A stretch of 17,187 nucleotides of DNA from Candidatus Binatia bacterium (lineage in GTDB: Bacteria > Desulfobacterota_B > Binatia > UBA9968): contig JAICHC010000004.1 of the NCBI GenBank assembly GCA_025922795.1, forward strand, positions 1-17,187, written 5' to 3'. Within the stretch, counting starts at the first letter, position 1, and every line of letters begins with the position of its first letter. A model generated the notes under the pieces. The model was not told where the DNA came from, did no database searches, and saw only the letters and a list, made by a program, of their open reading frames with translations. Made by a program: the position numbers and the translations under genes. Positions 1 through 7,566 of the stretch are shown here, one piece after another.

Positions 1-14
1 TTTACATAGCGCGC

Positions 15-32
15 CGGGCAATCCTTTGCCCG
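15..32. other. Perfect inverted repeat upstream of the M20 peptidase gene
   Basis: CGGGCAA (15-21) and TTGCCCG (26-32) form a perfect 7-bp stem with a 4-base loop, nine bases before the AGGAG ribosome site of the peptidase gene. No T-run follows on either strand, so it is not a typical intrinsic terminator. It may be the end of an upstream gene's transcript or a leader hairpin. The window begins too close to decide. Confidence 0.35.
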
Positions 33-50
33 AAGGCACCAGGAGTGAGC

Positions 51-1466
51 ATGAGTAACCGGTTATTTTGGTTCCGTCGATTCGTCGCTGCGCTGGGGGT
101 TTTTTTCGTCCTGCCGAGCGGCAGTCACGGCGCGGATTCGGCTTTCAACTGGAAAGTGCTGGAGGATGAAGCGGTTTCGCTGCTGAGCCGCTACCTCCAA
201 ATCGATACGACCAATCCGCCAGGTAACGAAATCAAGGCAGCCCAATATTTTAAAGAAATTTTCGATCGCGAAGGCATCGAAGCTAGGATCATCGAATCGG
301 CGCCGGGCAGAGGCAACATCTATGCGAGACTGCGCGGCGACGGCTCGAAGAAAGGCGTGCTGCTGCTCAACCACATGGACGTTGTCCCTGCCGACGCAAA
401 ACTGTGGCAGGAGCCGCCGTTCGGCGGCGTGATCAAAGACGGGGTGATCTGGGGGCGCGGCGCGATCGACAACAAGGGCGGTGGCATCATGGCTCTCACG
501 ACGCTGCTCGCGCTCAAGCGCCAAAACGCCCAGCTCAAAGGCGATGTGATTTTTCTCGGCACCGCCGACGAGGAGGCTGGTGGCGTGTTCGGGGCCGGTT
601 ACTGTCTCGAAAAGCATCCAAACCTTTTCAAAGATGTCGGTGTCGTGTTGAACGAAGGCGGCGGCATTCGCCTCGCCGAAGATGGCCGCGCACATCTATA
701 CAGCATCGGCGTGGCGGAAAAAGTTCCGCTCTGGTTGAAGCTAACGGCGCCCGGCACGCCGGGTCACGCCGCTTCGCCGGGAGGCGATCAAGCGGTGCTG
801 AAGCTCATTGCCGCCCTTAGCCGGATCGCAAGCTATCAGAGCCCGATTAGAGTTGTCCCGGAGGTGCAGAAGTTTTATGCCGACAGCGCGGTGTCCGCGC
901 CGCCAGCTCGACGCGCGCAGTACCTGGATCTGCGTAAAGCGTTGCAGGATCCCGGGTTCGCCGCCGAGTTTCTCAAAGACCGCAGCAACAACGCCCGCGT
1001 GCGCAATACGATTTCCATCACGGGCATAAAAGGCTCCGATAAGATCAACGTGATTCCCGCTGAAGCTTCGGCCGAAATCGACGTGCGGTTGCTGCCCGGC
1101 GAAGAGCCCGAGGCTTTTATCAATGAGATCCGCCGCACGGTCGCTGACGATTCGATCAAGATTGAAATTTTACTCTCTCGCGCCGCCGCGGTTTCACCGG
1201 TGAGTTCGGATGCGCTGAAAGTGATCGAGCAATATGCTCAAGCCAACGATCCCGGAACGCCGATATTGTTTCCGGTGGGAAACGGCTTCACCGACTGCCA
1301 CTTTTTTCGCACCCAAGGTATCCCCTGTTTAGGGTTCCTCCCCAGGCGCAGCCGCCCGAGCGAAACAGGTAGGGTCCACGGCATCAATGAACGAGTTTCA
1401 GTCGAGAGTCTAAAGTCCGACATCCGCGCGATGTATGAAATTGTCAGCAAACTGGCTACCGAGTAA
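51..1466 (+). CDS. M20 family zinc metallopeptidase/amidohydrolase, exported
   Basis: Hydrolase of the M20/M25/M40 clan (ArgE/DapE/ACY1/CPG2 type), which uses two zinc ions to cleave peptide or acyl-amino bonds. Visible motifs are NHMDVVPAD (H108, D110), GRGAIDNKGG (bridging D140) and TADEEAGG (general base E174 and ligand E175). VLNEGGG follows, and a late VHGINERV supplies the last histidine. A dimerisation/lid domain lies between, around residues 190-340. The first ~27 residues look like a signal peptide: RR, then a hydrophobic stretch, then a possible cleavage near SHG-AD, with no lipobox. The protein is therefore probably periplasmic. I chose ATG 51 because AGGAG at 41-45 lies five bases before it; GTG 45 would overlap that site. 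The length (471 aa) is normal for the family. The substrate cannot be told from sequence; aminoacylase and carboxypeptidase activities are both possible. The gene stands alone and converges on the COG0523 gene. Confidence 0.9.
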   Translation: MSNRLFWFRRFVAALGVFFVLPSGSHGADSAFNWKVLEDEAVSLLSRYLQIDTTNPPGNEIKAAQYFKEIFDREGIEARIIESAPGRGNIYARLRGDGSKKGVLLLNHMDVVPADAKLWQEPPFGGVIKDGVIWGRGAIDNKGGGIMALTTLLALKRQNAQLKGDVIFLGTADEEAGGVFGAGYCLEKHPNLFKDVGVVLNEGGGIRLAEDGRAHLYSIGVAEKVPLWLKLTAPGTPGHAASPGGDQAVLKLIAALSRIASYQSPIRVVPEVQKFYADSAVSAPPARRAQYLDLRKALQDPGFAAEFLKDRSNNARVRNTISITGIKGSDKINVIPAEASAEIDVRLLPGEEPEAFINEIRRTVADDSIKIEILLSRAAAVSPVSSDALKVIEQYAQANDPGTPILFPVGNGFTDCHFFRTQGIPCLGFLPRRSRPSETGRVHGINERVSVESLKSDIRAMYEIVSKLATE

Positions 1467-1525
1467 TCTCGACGGCGTCTTGGGCGCGTTTTCCGCAGCG
1501 CCGGACAAGACAGGCATAGCGGGTC

Positions 1526-2782
1526 TCAACAGCACGGGAGCGGATTTTCGATGAGATTGTACACGTGATCGAAGGTGACTTCGTTGATCCGGGCGAGAAT
1601 TTTGAACGTCCGCGGCGGCTCGTTTTTGAGAAACACCATGATCGCGGTTTCCACCGGTGGACAGCCGGCTTTTACGCAAGGGACTTCTTTGACGACAATC
1701 GGAGCCTCGGGCGGGAAAGTCAAAATCGTTTGCACCCAATAACGGATCTGATCGAGAGTAAACTTCGAGACGTCCTGCTTGCGGCCGAAGGGATCGATTT
1801 CCCCAGCCGATGATGCGCCGTTCTCGGTCGTAATGCAGTTCATGAATCCCCGAGTGATCTTCTCTTTATCCAAGTTCCGGCCGATGAAGACCAACCGGTT
1901 GAGCCGCTCTTCTTCCTCCGCCCAGGCCCGCCCGGGTCTTCCTTCGAATAAAAGGTGCACGCCCTGAAAAACGAACTGGTCGGGATCCCTGCGCAGGTTT
2001 AAAATCCCCTTCATGCGCATGATTTGCTCGCCAAAGGCGGCGAGCAGCTCGCGAAACCATTGGCTCACCTTAAGCCCGTCCAAGTCTCCCGCCATGGTGA
2101 TCGCGACCGTTTCAATGTCGTCGGTGTGGCTGTGGTGATCGTCGTGTTTCTCCGCTTTCACGTCGATGTCGAGGCTGCGCAGGTCTAAGACCGTGTCGAT
2201 ATCGATGTCGGAATTGCGCGTCTGGCAGATGCGCGCGGCACCGTTCAGGTTGCGAATCTTGTATTCGAGTTCGGGAAGGTCTTCCGGATTGATCAGATCG
2301 ATCTTGTTGAGCAGCACCATGTCGGCAAAGGCAATCTGCTCCTTAGATTCGGGGGAGGCGCCGAGTTGCTGAAAAATATGCTTGGCGTCGACCACGGTGA
2401 CCACGCCGTTCAGCTGGAAAGAACTTTTGATGTAATCGTCGCCCAAAAAGGTCTGCACAACCGGGGCGGGATCGGCAAGGCCGGTGGTTTCGATCATTAA
2501 AGTGTCGAATTTGTCGCGGTGCTCGAGAAGCTGGAACAAGCTGCGCAACAGGTCGCCGCGCACGGTACAGCAAATGCAGCCGTTGCTCATTTCGACGACC
2601 TCCTGATCCGACGAGATCAGCAAATGGTGGTCGATGCCGACTTCGCCGAACTCATTGACGATGACGGCGACGCGGCGGCCGTGGTTCGCGGTTAGAATGC
2701 GATTGAGTAAAGTTGTCTTTCCGGCGCCCAAAAATCCGGTGAGAACAGTGACGGGTACTCTATCGTCATGGTTTTCCGCCAT
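1526..2782 (-). CDS. COG0523/CobW-family GTPase metallochaperone with Cys-containing C-terminal extension
   Basis: G3E-class GTPase of the CobW/YeiR/ZigA/Nha3 group, proteins that hand metal ions (Zn, Co, Fe) to target enzymes. The Walker A is GFLGAGKTT (16-24). The family CxCC metal site is C69-I-C71-C72. The guanine-specificity motif is NKID (159-162). A His-rich linker (H213, H216, H217, H219) precedes the CobW_C domain at about 224-323. After that domain come roughly 80 further residues (340-418) with C369, C374 and a terminal CC pair, which ordinary family members lack as far as I know. The reverse-strand start ATG has AAAGGA ten bases upstream and a good promoter candidate 30 bases up. 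The gene is divergent from the SDR gene. The metal and client are unknown; no cobalamin or nitrile hydratase gene is adjacent, so I give no specific symbol. Confidence 0.92.
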   Translation of the reverse strand: MAENHDDRVPVTVLTGFLGAGKTTLLNRILTANHGRRVAVIVNEFGEVGIDHHLLISSDQEVVEMSNGCICCTVRGDLLRSLFQLLEHRDKFDTLMIETTGLADPAPVVQTFLGDDYIKSSFQLNGVVTVVDAKHIFQQLGASPESKEQIAFADMVLLNKIDLINPEDLPELEYKIRNLNGAARICQTRNSDIDIDTVLDLRSLDIDVKAEKHDDHHSHTDDIETVAITMAGDLDGLKVSQWFRELLAAFGEQIMRMKGILNLRRDPDQFVFQGVHLLFEGRPGRAWAEEEERLNRLVFIGRNLDKEKITRGFMNCITTENGASSAGEIDPFGRKQDVSKFTLDQIRYWVQTILTFPPEAPIVVKEVPCVKAGCPPVETAIMVFLKNEPPRTFKILARINEVTFDHVYNLIENPLPCC

Positions 2783-2812
2783 GCACTTGAAATCCTTTCG
2801 TGATTGTTTTCT

Positions 2813-2841
2813 AAAGTAACAACGAGCCGGGAACGAGTCAA
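2813..2841 (-). promoter_or_regulatory. Candidate sigma-70 promoter for the COG0523 gene
   Basis: Read on the minus strand, TTGACT (2841-2836) and TACTTT (2818-2813) are separated by exactly 17 bases. The -35 matches five of six consensus bases; the -10 keeps the key A2 and T6. Transcription would start near 2806 and give a leader of about 24 bases containing the AAAGGA ribosome site. I see no clear Zur-type inverted repeat here. Confidence 0.45.
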
Positions 2842-2886
2842 CGTTGATGTTTTCCGACCGTTTCGTTGTCGAGGAGGCGCGTAGCC

Positions 2887-3636
2887 ATGAAGTTGAAAGG
2901 GAAAGTGGCTTTTATTACAGGCTTCGGCTCAGGCCTTGGGCAGGCGATCGCCGTCATGTTTGCACGGGAAGGCGCCGCGGTAGCGGGAACTTCTCCGACC
3001 GAAGCCAAGGGTCGGGAAACCATGGCGAGAGTGGAAACGCTTGGCGGTAAAGCGTTCTATCGGCCCGGCGATGCCGCCAATCACTCGCAAATGAAGACTT
3101 TGATCGACGAGACCGCGCGCCAGTTCGGCGGCATCGATATCGTTGTCAACAGCGGCGGCGTGCGCACCAACGGCAGTATCACCGACATCACCGAAGACGA
3201 TTGGGACCGCACCCTCGATGTAAATCTCAAAGGAGCGTTTATCGTGTCGCGCCTGGCAATTCCGCACATGATCAAGCGTGGCGGCGGCGTTATTCTTCAT
3301 ATCGCCGCCCGCTCGGGCATGCTCGGTCAATCGGGTCGCGCGGCTTACTGCGCATCCAAGGGCGGCCTGGTGCGGTTGACCGAGGCGATGGCGATGGATC
3401 ACGCGCCGCAAAAAATTCGCGTCAATTGCATTTGTCCCGGCCCGACGCGCACACCGATGGTCGATACCTCCACACCCGAGAAGCTTGCCCGCTACCAGAC
3501 CCGAGTGCCGATCGGGCGCATCGGCGAACCGGACGACGTCGCTTACGCGGCGCTTTATCTGGCGTCGGATGAGGCCTCGATGGTGACTGCGGCTATTTTG
3601 CCGGTGGACGGCGGCATGCGGCTCACCGGGCCGTAA
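2887..3636 (+). CDS. Short-chain dehydrogenase/reductase (SDR) family protein, catalytic Ser replaced
   Basis: Classical-length SDR (249 aa) with a Rossmann fold. TGFGSGLG (11-18) is the TGxxxGxG cofactor motif. VNSGG replaces the usual NNAG, DVNLKG supplies the structural Asn, and Y154-CAS-K158 is the YxxxK active site. PGPTRTPM and the terminal LPVDGGM are also typical. The serine that normally sits 13 residues before the tyrosine is alanine (A141, in HIAARSG); a serine occurs two residues later. Either catalysis uses a shifted serine, or activity is reduced or altered. The start is ATG 2887, with GAGGAGG at 2871-2877 nine bases upstream; the TTG at 2866 would place that site inside the gene. 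The substrate is unknown. The methyltransferase gene follows 70 bases downstream and may be co-transcribed. Confidence 0.9.
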   Translation: MKLKGKVAFITGFGSGLGQAIAVMFAREGAAVAGTSPTEAKGRETMARVETLGGKAFYRPGDAANHSQMKTLIDETARQFGGIDIVVNSGGVRTNGSITDITEDDWDRTLDVNLKGAFIVSRLAIPHMIKRGGGVILHIAARSGMLGQSGRAAYCASKGGLVRLTEAMAMDHAPQKIRVNCICPGPTRTPMVDTSTPEKLARYQTRVPIGRIGEPDDVAYAALYLASDEASMVTAAILPVDGGMRLTGP

Positions 3637-3706
3637 AAAGCCGGCGGCCATCAGTGGCAGTTTTCAGAACTCAATTATCAAACGCGCAATGAATAAGGAT
3701 GGAGAG

Positions 3707-4342
3707 ATGCTCGACGTACGGCCAATCGGAATCGAAGATTATGCGGAACGCTGCAGCAAGCCGTTATCCGCTTTGCATGACAAGCTTTGGGTAGAGACCT
3801 ATGCCAAGACCCATAGTCCCGGCATGATGGTCGGGCCGGTCGAGGCACAATTCCTCAAGATGCTGGCGGTGATGACCGGCGCCCGTCGGATCCTTGAGAT
3901 CGGCATGTTCACCGGCTACAGCACCTTGGCCTGGGCGGAAGCGCTGCCGAAAGACGGCCGGGTGGTGACCTGTGAAATCAATCCAAAGACGACGGAAATC
4001 GCCAAGCGCTATTTCGCCGAGAGCCCGCATGGCGGCAAAATCGAAATCAAGCTGGGTCCCGCGCTCGAAACGCTAAAACTGCTGTACGGGCTGTTCGATC
4101 TCTGTTTCATCGACGCCGATAAAGAAAACTACGGCGCCTATTACGACCGCTGCATGGAACTGGTTCGTCCGCGGGGCTTGATCATTCTGGACAATATGTT
4201 GCGGGGTGGGCGCGTTCTCGATCCGACCGACACTTCGACGCGCGCCGTCGATGCCCTCAATCAGCGCATCCGCAACGATCCGCGCGTAGAGAATGTTCTT
4301 CTGCCGGTGCGCGACGGCATTATGCTGGTGCGCAAGCTTTAG
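3707..4342 (+). CDS. Class I SAM-dependent O-methyltransferase (CCoAOMT/COG4122 family)
   Basis: Small (211 aa) cation-dependent O-methyltransferase related to caffeoyl-CoA and catechol O-methyltransferases, transferring methyl from S-adenosylmethionine to a catechol-like hydroxyl. Motif I is EIGMFTGYST (starting E64). FIDADK carries D136, and ILDN carries D162 and N163; together these are the expected divalent-metal ligands. The adjoining RPRGLI and LPVRDGIMLVRK stretches are typical of the family's C-terminal half. I chose ATG 3707 because AAGGA (3695-3699) lies seven bases before it; ATG 3689 has no visible ribosome site. The gene converges on the pseudouridine synthase with only 13 bases between. 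The natural substrate is not deducible; annotation as caffeoyl-CoA methyltransferase would be too specific for a bacterium. Confidence 0.92.
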   Translation: MLDVRPIGIEDYAERCSKPLSALHDKLWVETYAKTHSPGMMVGPVEAQFLKMLAVMTGARRILEIGMFTGYSTLAWAEALPKDGRVVTCEINPKTTEIAKRYFAESPHGGKIEIKLGPALETLKLLYGLFDLCFIDADKENYGAYYDRCMELVRPRGLIILDNMLRGGRVLDPTDTSTRAVDALNQRIRNDPRVENVLLPVRDGIMLVRKL

Positions 4343-4355
4343 TCGTGTCGGTCGG

Positions 4356-5231
4356 CTAACTCTCTAACTTTGCCAAACACCGTTCGAGGTCTTTCGGCAC
4401 TGGCGCCGCCCACTCGTGCGACGTTCGGGCATATTTTAATTTCAAACTCGCCGCATGAAGAAATTGGCGCTTTAGACCATATTTTTTCCGGAAGCGTTTA
4501 TTGAATCCGAAATCGCCGTGCTGATCATCCAGGACGACCGGGTAGCCGAGCTTGGCAAAGTGGAGACGGATTTGATGCAGGCGTCCGGTTCCGATCGTCA
4601 CGCGAACGAGGGTGGTTTCTGTGAAGCGCTTTAACACCCGATACTGCGTGAGAGCGCGAACCGGATTGCCTTCTCGGCCCGGCAGGGGAAATTCGATCTT
4701 GCCTTCATTCCAAGGAAGTCGGCCGACAATCATGCACAGGTATTCTTTCGTGATGTCGCCGGTCTCGAAGACGTCGGTCAAATCATCGCCGATCTGGGGG
4801 CTTTTGGCAACGATCAATAAACCCGTCGTATCCTTATCGAGGCGGTGAACCAACCGCGGTTGGACCGCCGACTCGCGATAACGCGTCTCGAGGAGTCCCA
4901 ACAGCGACTCTCTTTTGCTGACGGTTTTTCCTTCGTGAATTGCCAAACCGGCCGGTTTGTTGATGACGAGCAGTGCTTCGTCTTCGAAAACAACTTCAAG
5001 ATTCGGTTCCTTGCGCAGGGTAGTGAACGAATTCTTTTTTTCTTCAAAGGGCAGGTACAGTTGCACGCGATCGCCGGGCTTGACCAGATCCTTCACTTTC
5101 GCGCGCCGGCCGTTGATGCGCACGCCGTTCTTGCGAAAGACCTTTCTGACATAACCCATCGGGAACTCTCTTTTAAGAAAGTTCCCGAGTTTTTTGGTGG
5201 TTTCGTTTGTCGGGACGACGATTTCGCGCAT
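4356..5231 (-). CDS. RluA-family 23S rRNA/tRNA pseudouridine synthase
   Basis: Isomerises specific uridines to pseudouridine in structured RNA. An S4 RNA-binding domain occupies about residues 10-60 (RKVFRKNGVRINGRRAKVKD, then GDRVQLYLP). The catalytic domain opens with VINKPAGLAIHEG and has the RluA signature HRLDKDTTGLL, whose catalytic Asp is D132. GRLHQIRLHFAKLGYPVVLD and a late LHAASLKL complete the fold. The S4-plus-catalytic layout and the length of 291 aa suggest RluC/RluD-like proteins, but the target uridine cannot be assigned. An in-frame TAA directly precedes the ATG, so the start cannot lie further upstream, yet no Shine-Dalgarno sequence is visible; see the promoter entry. The gene is divergent from pheA. 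Confidence 0.93.
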   Translation of the reverse strand: MREIVVPTNETTKKLGNFLKREFPMGYVRKVFRKNGVRINGRRAKVKDLVKPGDRVQLYLPFEEKKNSFTTLRKEPNLEVVFEDEALLVINKPAGLAIHEGKTVSKRESLLGLLETRYRESAVQPRLVHRLDKDTTGLLIVAKSPQIGDDLTDVFETGDITKEYLCMIVGRLPWNEGKIEFPLPGREGNPVRALTQYRVLKRFTETTLVRVTIGTGRLHQIRLHFAKLGYPVVLDDQHGDFGFNKRFRKKYGLKRQFLHAASLKLKYARTSHEWAAPVPKDLERCLAKLES

Positions 5232-5240
5232 TTAACCAGT

Positions 5241-5270
5241 GTGATAGCGATACCAGCCCGGTCGAGTCAA
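5241..5270 (-). promoter_or_regulatory. Possible promoter giving a near-leaderless pseudouridine synthase mRNA
   Basis: On the minus strand, TTGACT (5270-5265) is followed after 18 bases by TATCAC (5246-5241), which shares four of six bases with the -10 consensus but lacks the final T. A start point six or seven bases downstream would be near 5234, only three or four bases before the ATG at 5231. That would fit the missing ribosome-binding site. The match is modest. Confidence 0.25.
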
Positions 5271-5326
5271 GCACGTATCGGGCCAATATTTGCAATACTT
5301 CAAGGATTAAGATAGCTTGCGTCGAT

Positions 5327-5359
5327 GGCGCCAAGGCGTTTAGCCTTGATCGATGCGCC
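5327..5359 (+). other. Hairpin just before the probable pheA ribosome-binding site
   Basis: CAAGGC (5332-5337) pairs with GCCTTG (5343-5348) around a GTTTA loop. The adjoining GGCGC (5327-5331) can pair with GCGCC (5355-5359), leaving a six-base bulge on the 3' side. The structure ends one base before GTGAGG (5361-5366), the ribosome site for TTG 5373. If that start is correct, this is a 5'-leader hairpin that could affect translation. There is no T-run and no phenylalanine-rich leader peptide, so it is not a classical attenuator. Confidence 0.35.
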
Positions 5360-5372
5360 GGTGAGGTTGTCA

Positions 5373-6449
5373 TTGAGCCGTAATGAGCCGGTCGATGTTT
5401 TAAGAAAAAAAATCGATCAAATTGATGTCAAAGTCGTTAACCTTTTAAATGATCGGGCTTCCCTGGCGCAAAAGATTGGCCATTTTAAGAGCCGAAACCA
5501 TCAAGAGGTATACGCCCCGCATCGTGAGAAAGAAGTACTCGATCGCGTCACCGAGTTAAGCCGCGGTCCCCTGCCCGAACAAGCCGTTCGCGCCGTTTTT
5601 CGAGAGATCATCTCCGGCTGCCGCTCGCTCGAAGGGCCGCTTAACGTGGCGTTCTTCGGCGCCGAGGCGACCTATACTCATCTGGCGGCGCGGGACAAAT
5701 TCGGTGCGACCGCGATTTTGCGGCCGACGGCCAGCATCCCTGAGGTCTTCCAGGAAGTCGCTCGAGGGCGCCTTGCCTTCGGCGTGGTGCCAATCGAGAA
5801 CTCGACTGAAGGGGTGGTCGCGCACACGCTGGACCAACTGGTCGAATCGGATCTGCAAATCATCGCGGAGATTTTTCAGGACATTCACCATAATCTTTTA
5901 TCCCTCTCCGGCAGAGCCGAGGACGTTCAGCGGGTGATTTCGCATCCGCAGGCGTTGGCTCAATGCCGCGACTGGCTAGCGCGCCATTTCCCGTCAGTAC
6001 CGGTGGAAGAGGTGGCGAGCATGGCTCATGCGGCGATCCGAGCGGCTGCGGATGGATCGTTGGCCGCGATTTCCAGCGCTATGGCCAAGGAAGTTTACAA
6101 TCTTCAGACTGTCGCGGCTAATATCGAAGATCAGAGTACCAACATCACGCGATTTCTGGTCATCGGCAAAATGAGCGCGCCGCCGACCGGTGACGATAAG
6201 ACATCGCTGGTGTTTTCCGTCCAGGACAAGCCCGGCGTCTTGCATCGCATGCTGCAGCCGTTTGCCCGGAGCCGGATCAATCTCAGCAAGATCGAGTCGC
6301 GGCCGATCAAGAACAAGCCTTGGGAGTATTTGTTCTTTCTCGACCTGCGCGGCCATCGCGAGCAAAAGGCGGTCAAAAAGGCGATCGCCGGGCTGGAGAA
6401 AAACTGTTCGTTCTTGAAAATTATGGGTTCCTATCCGAGCGGCAGATGA
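5373..6449 (+). CDS. pheA: Bifunctional chorismate mutase/prephenate dehydratase (P-protein)
   Basis: Converts chorismate to prephenate and then to phenylpyruvate, the committed branch to phenylalanine. An AroQ-type chorismate mutase domain fills about residues 8-85 (VLRKKIDQID, then the HREKEV region). The prephenate dehydratase domain begins at NVAFFGAEATYTH (residue 91) and includes VVPIENSTEGVV and the catalytic TRF triplet T259-R260-F261. A C-terminal ACT domain (about 276-345) has PGVLHRML and the ESRP motif (308-311), which bind phenylalanine for feedback inhibition. The start is uncertain: TTG 5373 has GTGAGG six bases upstream and yields a family-typical 358 aa, whereas ATG 5325 adds 16 unconserved residues and has no close ribosome site. 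The gene heads the aromatic block, and its TGA overlaps the next ATG (ATGA). Confidence 0.95.
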   Translation: MSRNEPVDVLRKKIDQIDVKVVNLLNDRASLAQKIGHFKSRNHQEVYAPHREKEVLDRVTELSRGPLPEQAVRAVFREIISGCRSLEGPLNVAFFGAEATYTHLAARDKFGATAILRPTASIPEVFQEVARGRLAFGVVPIENSTEGVVAHTLDQLVESDLQIIAEIFQDIHHNLLSLSGRAEDVQRVISHPQALAQCRDWLARHFPSVPVEEVASMAHAAIRAAADGSLAAISSAMAKEVYNLQTVAANIEDQSTNITRFLVIGKMSAPPTGDDKTSLVFSVQDKPGVLHRMLQPFARSRINLSKIESRPIKNKPWEYLFFLDLRGHREQKAVKKAIAGLEKNCSFLKIMGSYPSGR

Positions 6450-7543
6450 AAACAGTCGAGCAAGTTCCGGAATATATTCATTCGTTGATTCCGTACGAGC
6501 CAGGGAAACCGATCGAAGAGGTGGAGCGCGAGCACGGCATCGCGAATTCGGTCAAGCTCGCGTCCAACGAAAATCCGCTGGGACCGTCGCCAAAAGCGCT
6601 GGCTGCGATCCGCGAGAAAATGGATCAGCTGAATCTTTATCCCGACGGTGACTGTTTCTACCTGAAGCAAGGTTTGTCACATAAGCTCGGCGTGGATCCG
6701 GAGATGGTGATCTTTGGCAATGGATCGAATGAGATCATTGAACTTGCCGCCCGAACTTTCATCCGCCCCGGCGATGAAGCGGTCATGGCGGAGCAGGCGT
6801 TCGTGGTCTATCAGTTGATCGTTCAGGCCGCCGGCGGCCACAGCCGAACCGTCCCACTTAAAATCTTCACGCACGATCTGCCCGCGCTGGCGGAAGCGGT
6901 GTCGCCGCGCACCCGCATGGTATTCTTGGCCAATCCGAACAATCCGACCGGGACAATTTTCCGCCGTGAGGAATGGGAACGCTTCCTCGCCAAAGTCTCG
7001 CGCGACGTGCTTTTGATCGTCGATGAGGCTTACTTCGAGTACGTTCGAGACGCCGAGTATCCGGACTCACTGCGCTACCACCGCAAGGATCGCGCGATGA
7101 TTACGCTGCGGACCTTTTCCAAGCTCTACGGCTTGGCGGGTCTGCGCATCGGTTACGGAATTGGTCCGGCGGCGCTGATCCACCTCATGCAACGAGTACG
7201 TCAGCCGTTCAACGTCAATGCACCGGCGCAGTGGGGCGCCTTGGCCGCGTTGGGTGACCACGAGCACGTGGAGCGAAGTCTCGCCGTGAATCGCCAGGGC
7301 CTGGAGTACCTGCAGGGCGAGTTTCGCCGGCTCGGCCTGGAGTTCGTACCGAGTCACGCCAATTTCGTGTTGGTGCGCGTCGGCGACGGACAAGAAGTTT
7401 TTCAGCAACTCCTCAAGCAGGGGATCATCGTTCGGCCGATGGCCGGCTACCGCTTTCCCGAGCACGTACGAGTGACGGTGGGGACGATGGACGAGAACCG
7501 CAAGTTTATCGCCGCGCTGGAGAATGTGATCCGGTCGGTTTGA
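6446..7543 (+). CDS. hisC: HisC-family (histidinol-phosphate/aromatic) aminotransferase
   Basis: PLP-dependent class I/II aminotransferase of 365 aa. Visible motifs are KLASNENPLGPSP near the N-terminus, FGNGSNEII for phosphate/PLP contact, ANPNNPTGT, DEAYFEY (D193, Y196) and TFSKLYGLAGLRIGYG with the Schiff-base lysine K226. The sequence reads as a histidinol-phosphate aminotransferase. It sits between pheA and tyrA with no other his gene in view, so I infer that it transaminates phenylpyruvate and 4-hydroxyphenylpyruvate, alone or as well as imidazole-acetol phosphate. The corresponding gene of the Pseudomonas supraoperon is called hisHb. The start overlaps the pheA stop by four bases, pointing to translational coupling; the ribosome site is weak on its own. 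An upstream reading-frame extension to 6320 lies inside pheA and is not part of the gene. Confidence 0.92.
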   Translation: MKTVEQVPEYIHSLIPYEPGKPIEEVEREHGIANSVKLASNENPLGPSPKALAAIREKMDQLNLYPDGDCFYLKQGLSHKLGVDPEMVIFGNGSNEIIELAARTFIRPGDEAVMAEQAFVVYQLIVQAAGGHSRTVPLKIFTHDLPALAEAVSPRTRMVFLANPNNPTGTIFRREEWERFLAKVSRDVLLIVDEAYFEYVRDAEYPDSLRYHRKDRAMITLRTFSKLYGLAGLRIGYGIGPAALIHLMQRVRQPFNVNAPAQWGALAALGDHEHVERSLAVNRQGLEYLQGEFRRLGLEFVPSHANFVLVRVGDGQEVFQQLLKQGIIVRPMAGYRFPEHVRVTVGTMDENRKFIAALENVIRSV

Positions 7544-7566
7544 TGGCCATGTTCAGGAATTGACCT

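Noticed and set aside
1467..1525. Bidirectional terminator between the convergent M20 and COG0523 genes
   Set aside because: Only a 5-bp stem with a 10-base loop (GGCGC/GCGCC) and no T-run on either strand.
2929..3651. 240-codon minus-strand frame opposite the SDR gene
   Set aside because: No family motif is visible and the plus strand has an unmistakable SDR with a strong ribosome site.
5232..5372. Transcription attenuator with Phe leader peptide upstream of pheA
   Set aside because: No short frame rich in Phe codons and no hairpin followed by a T-run.
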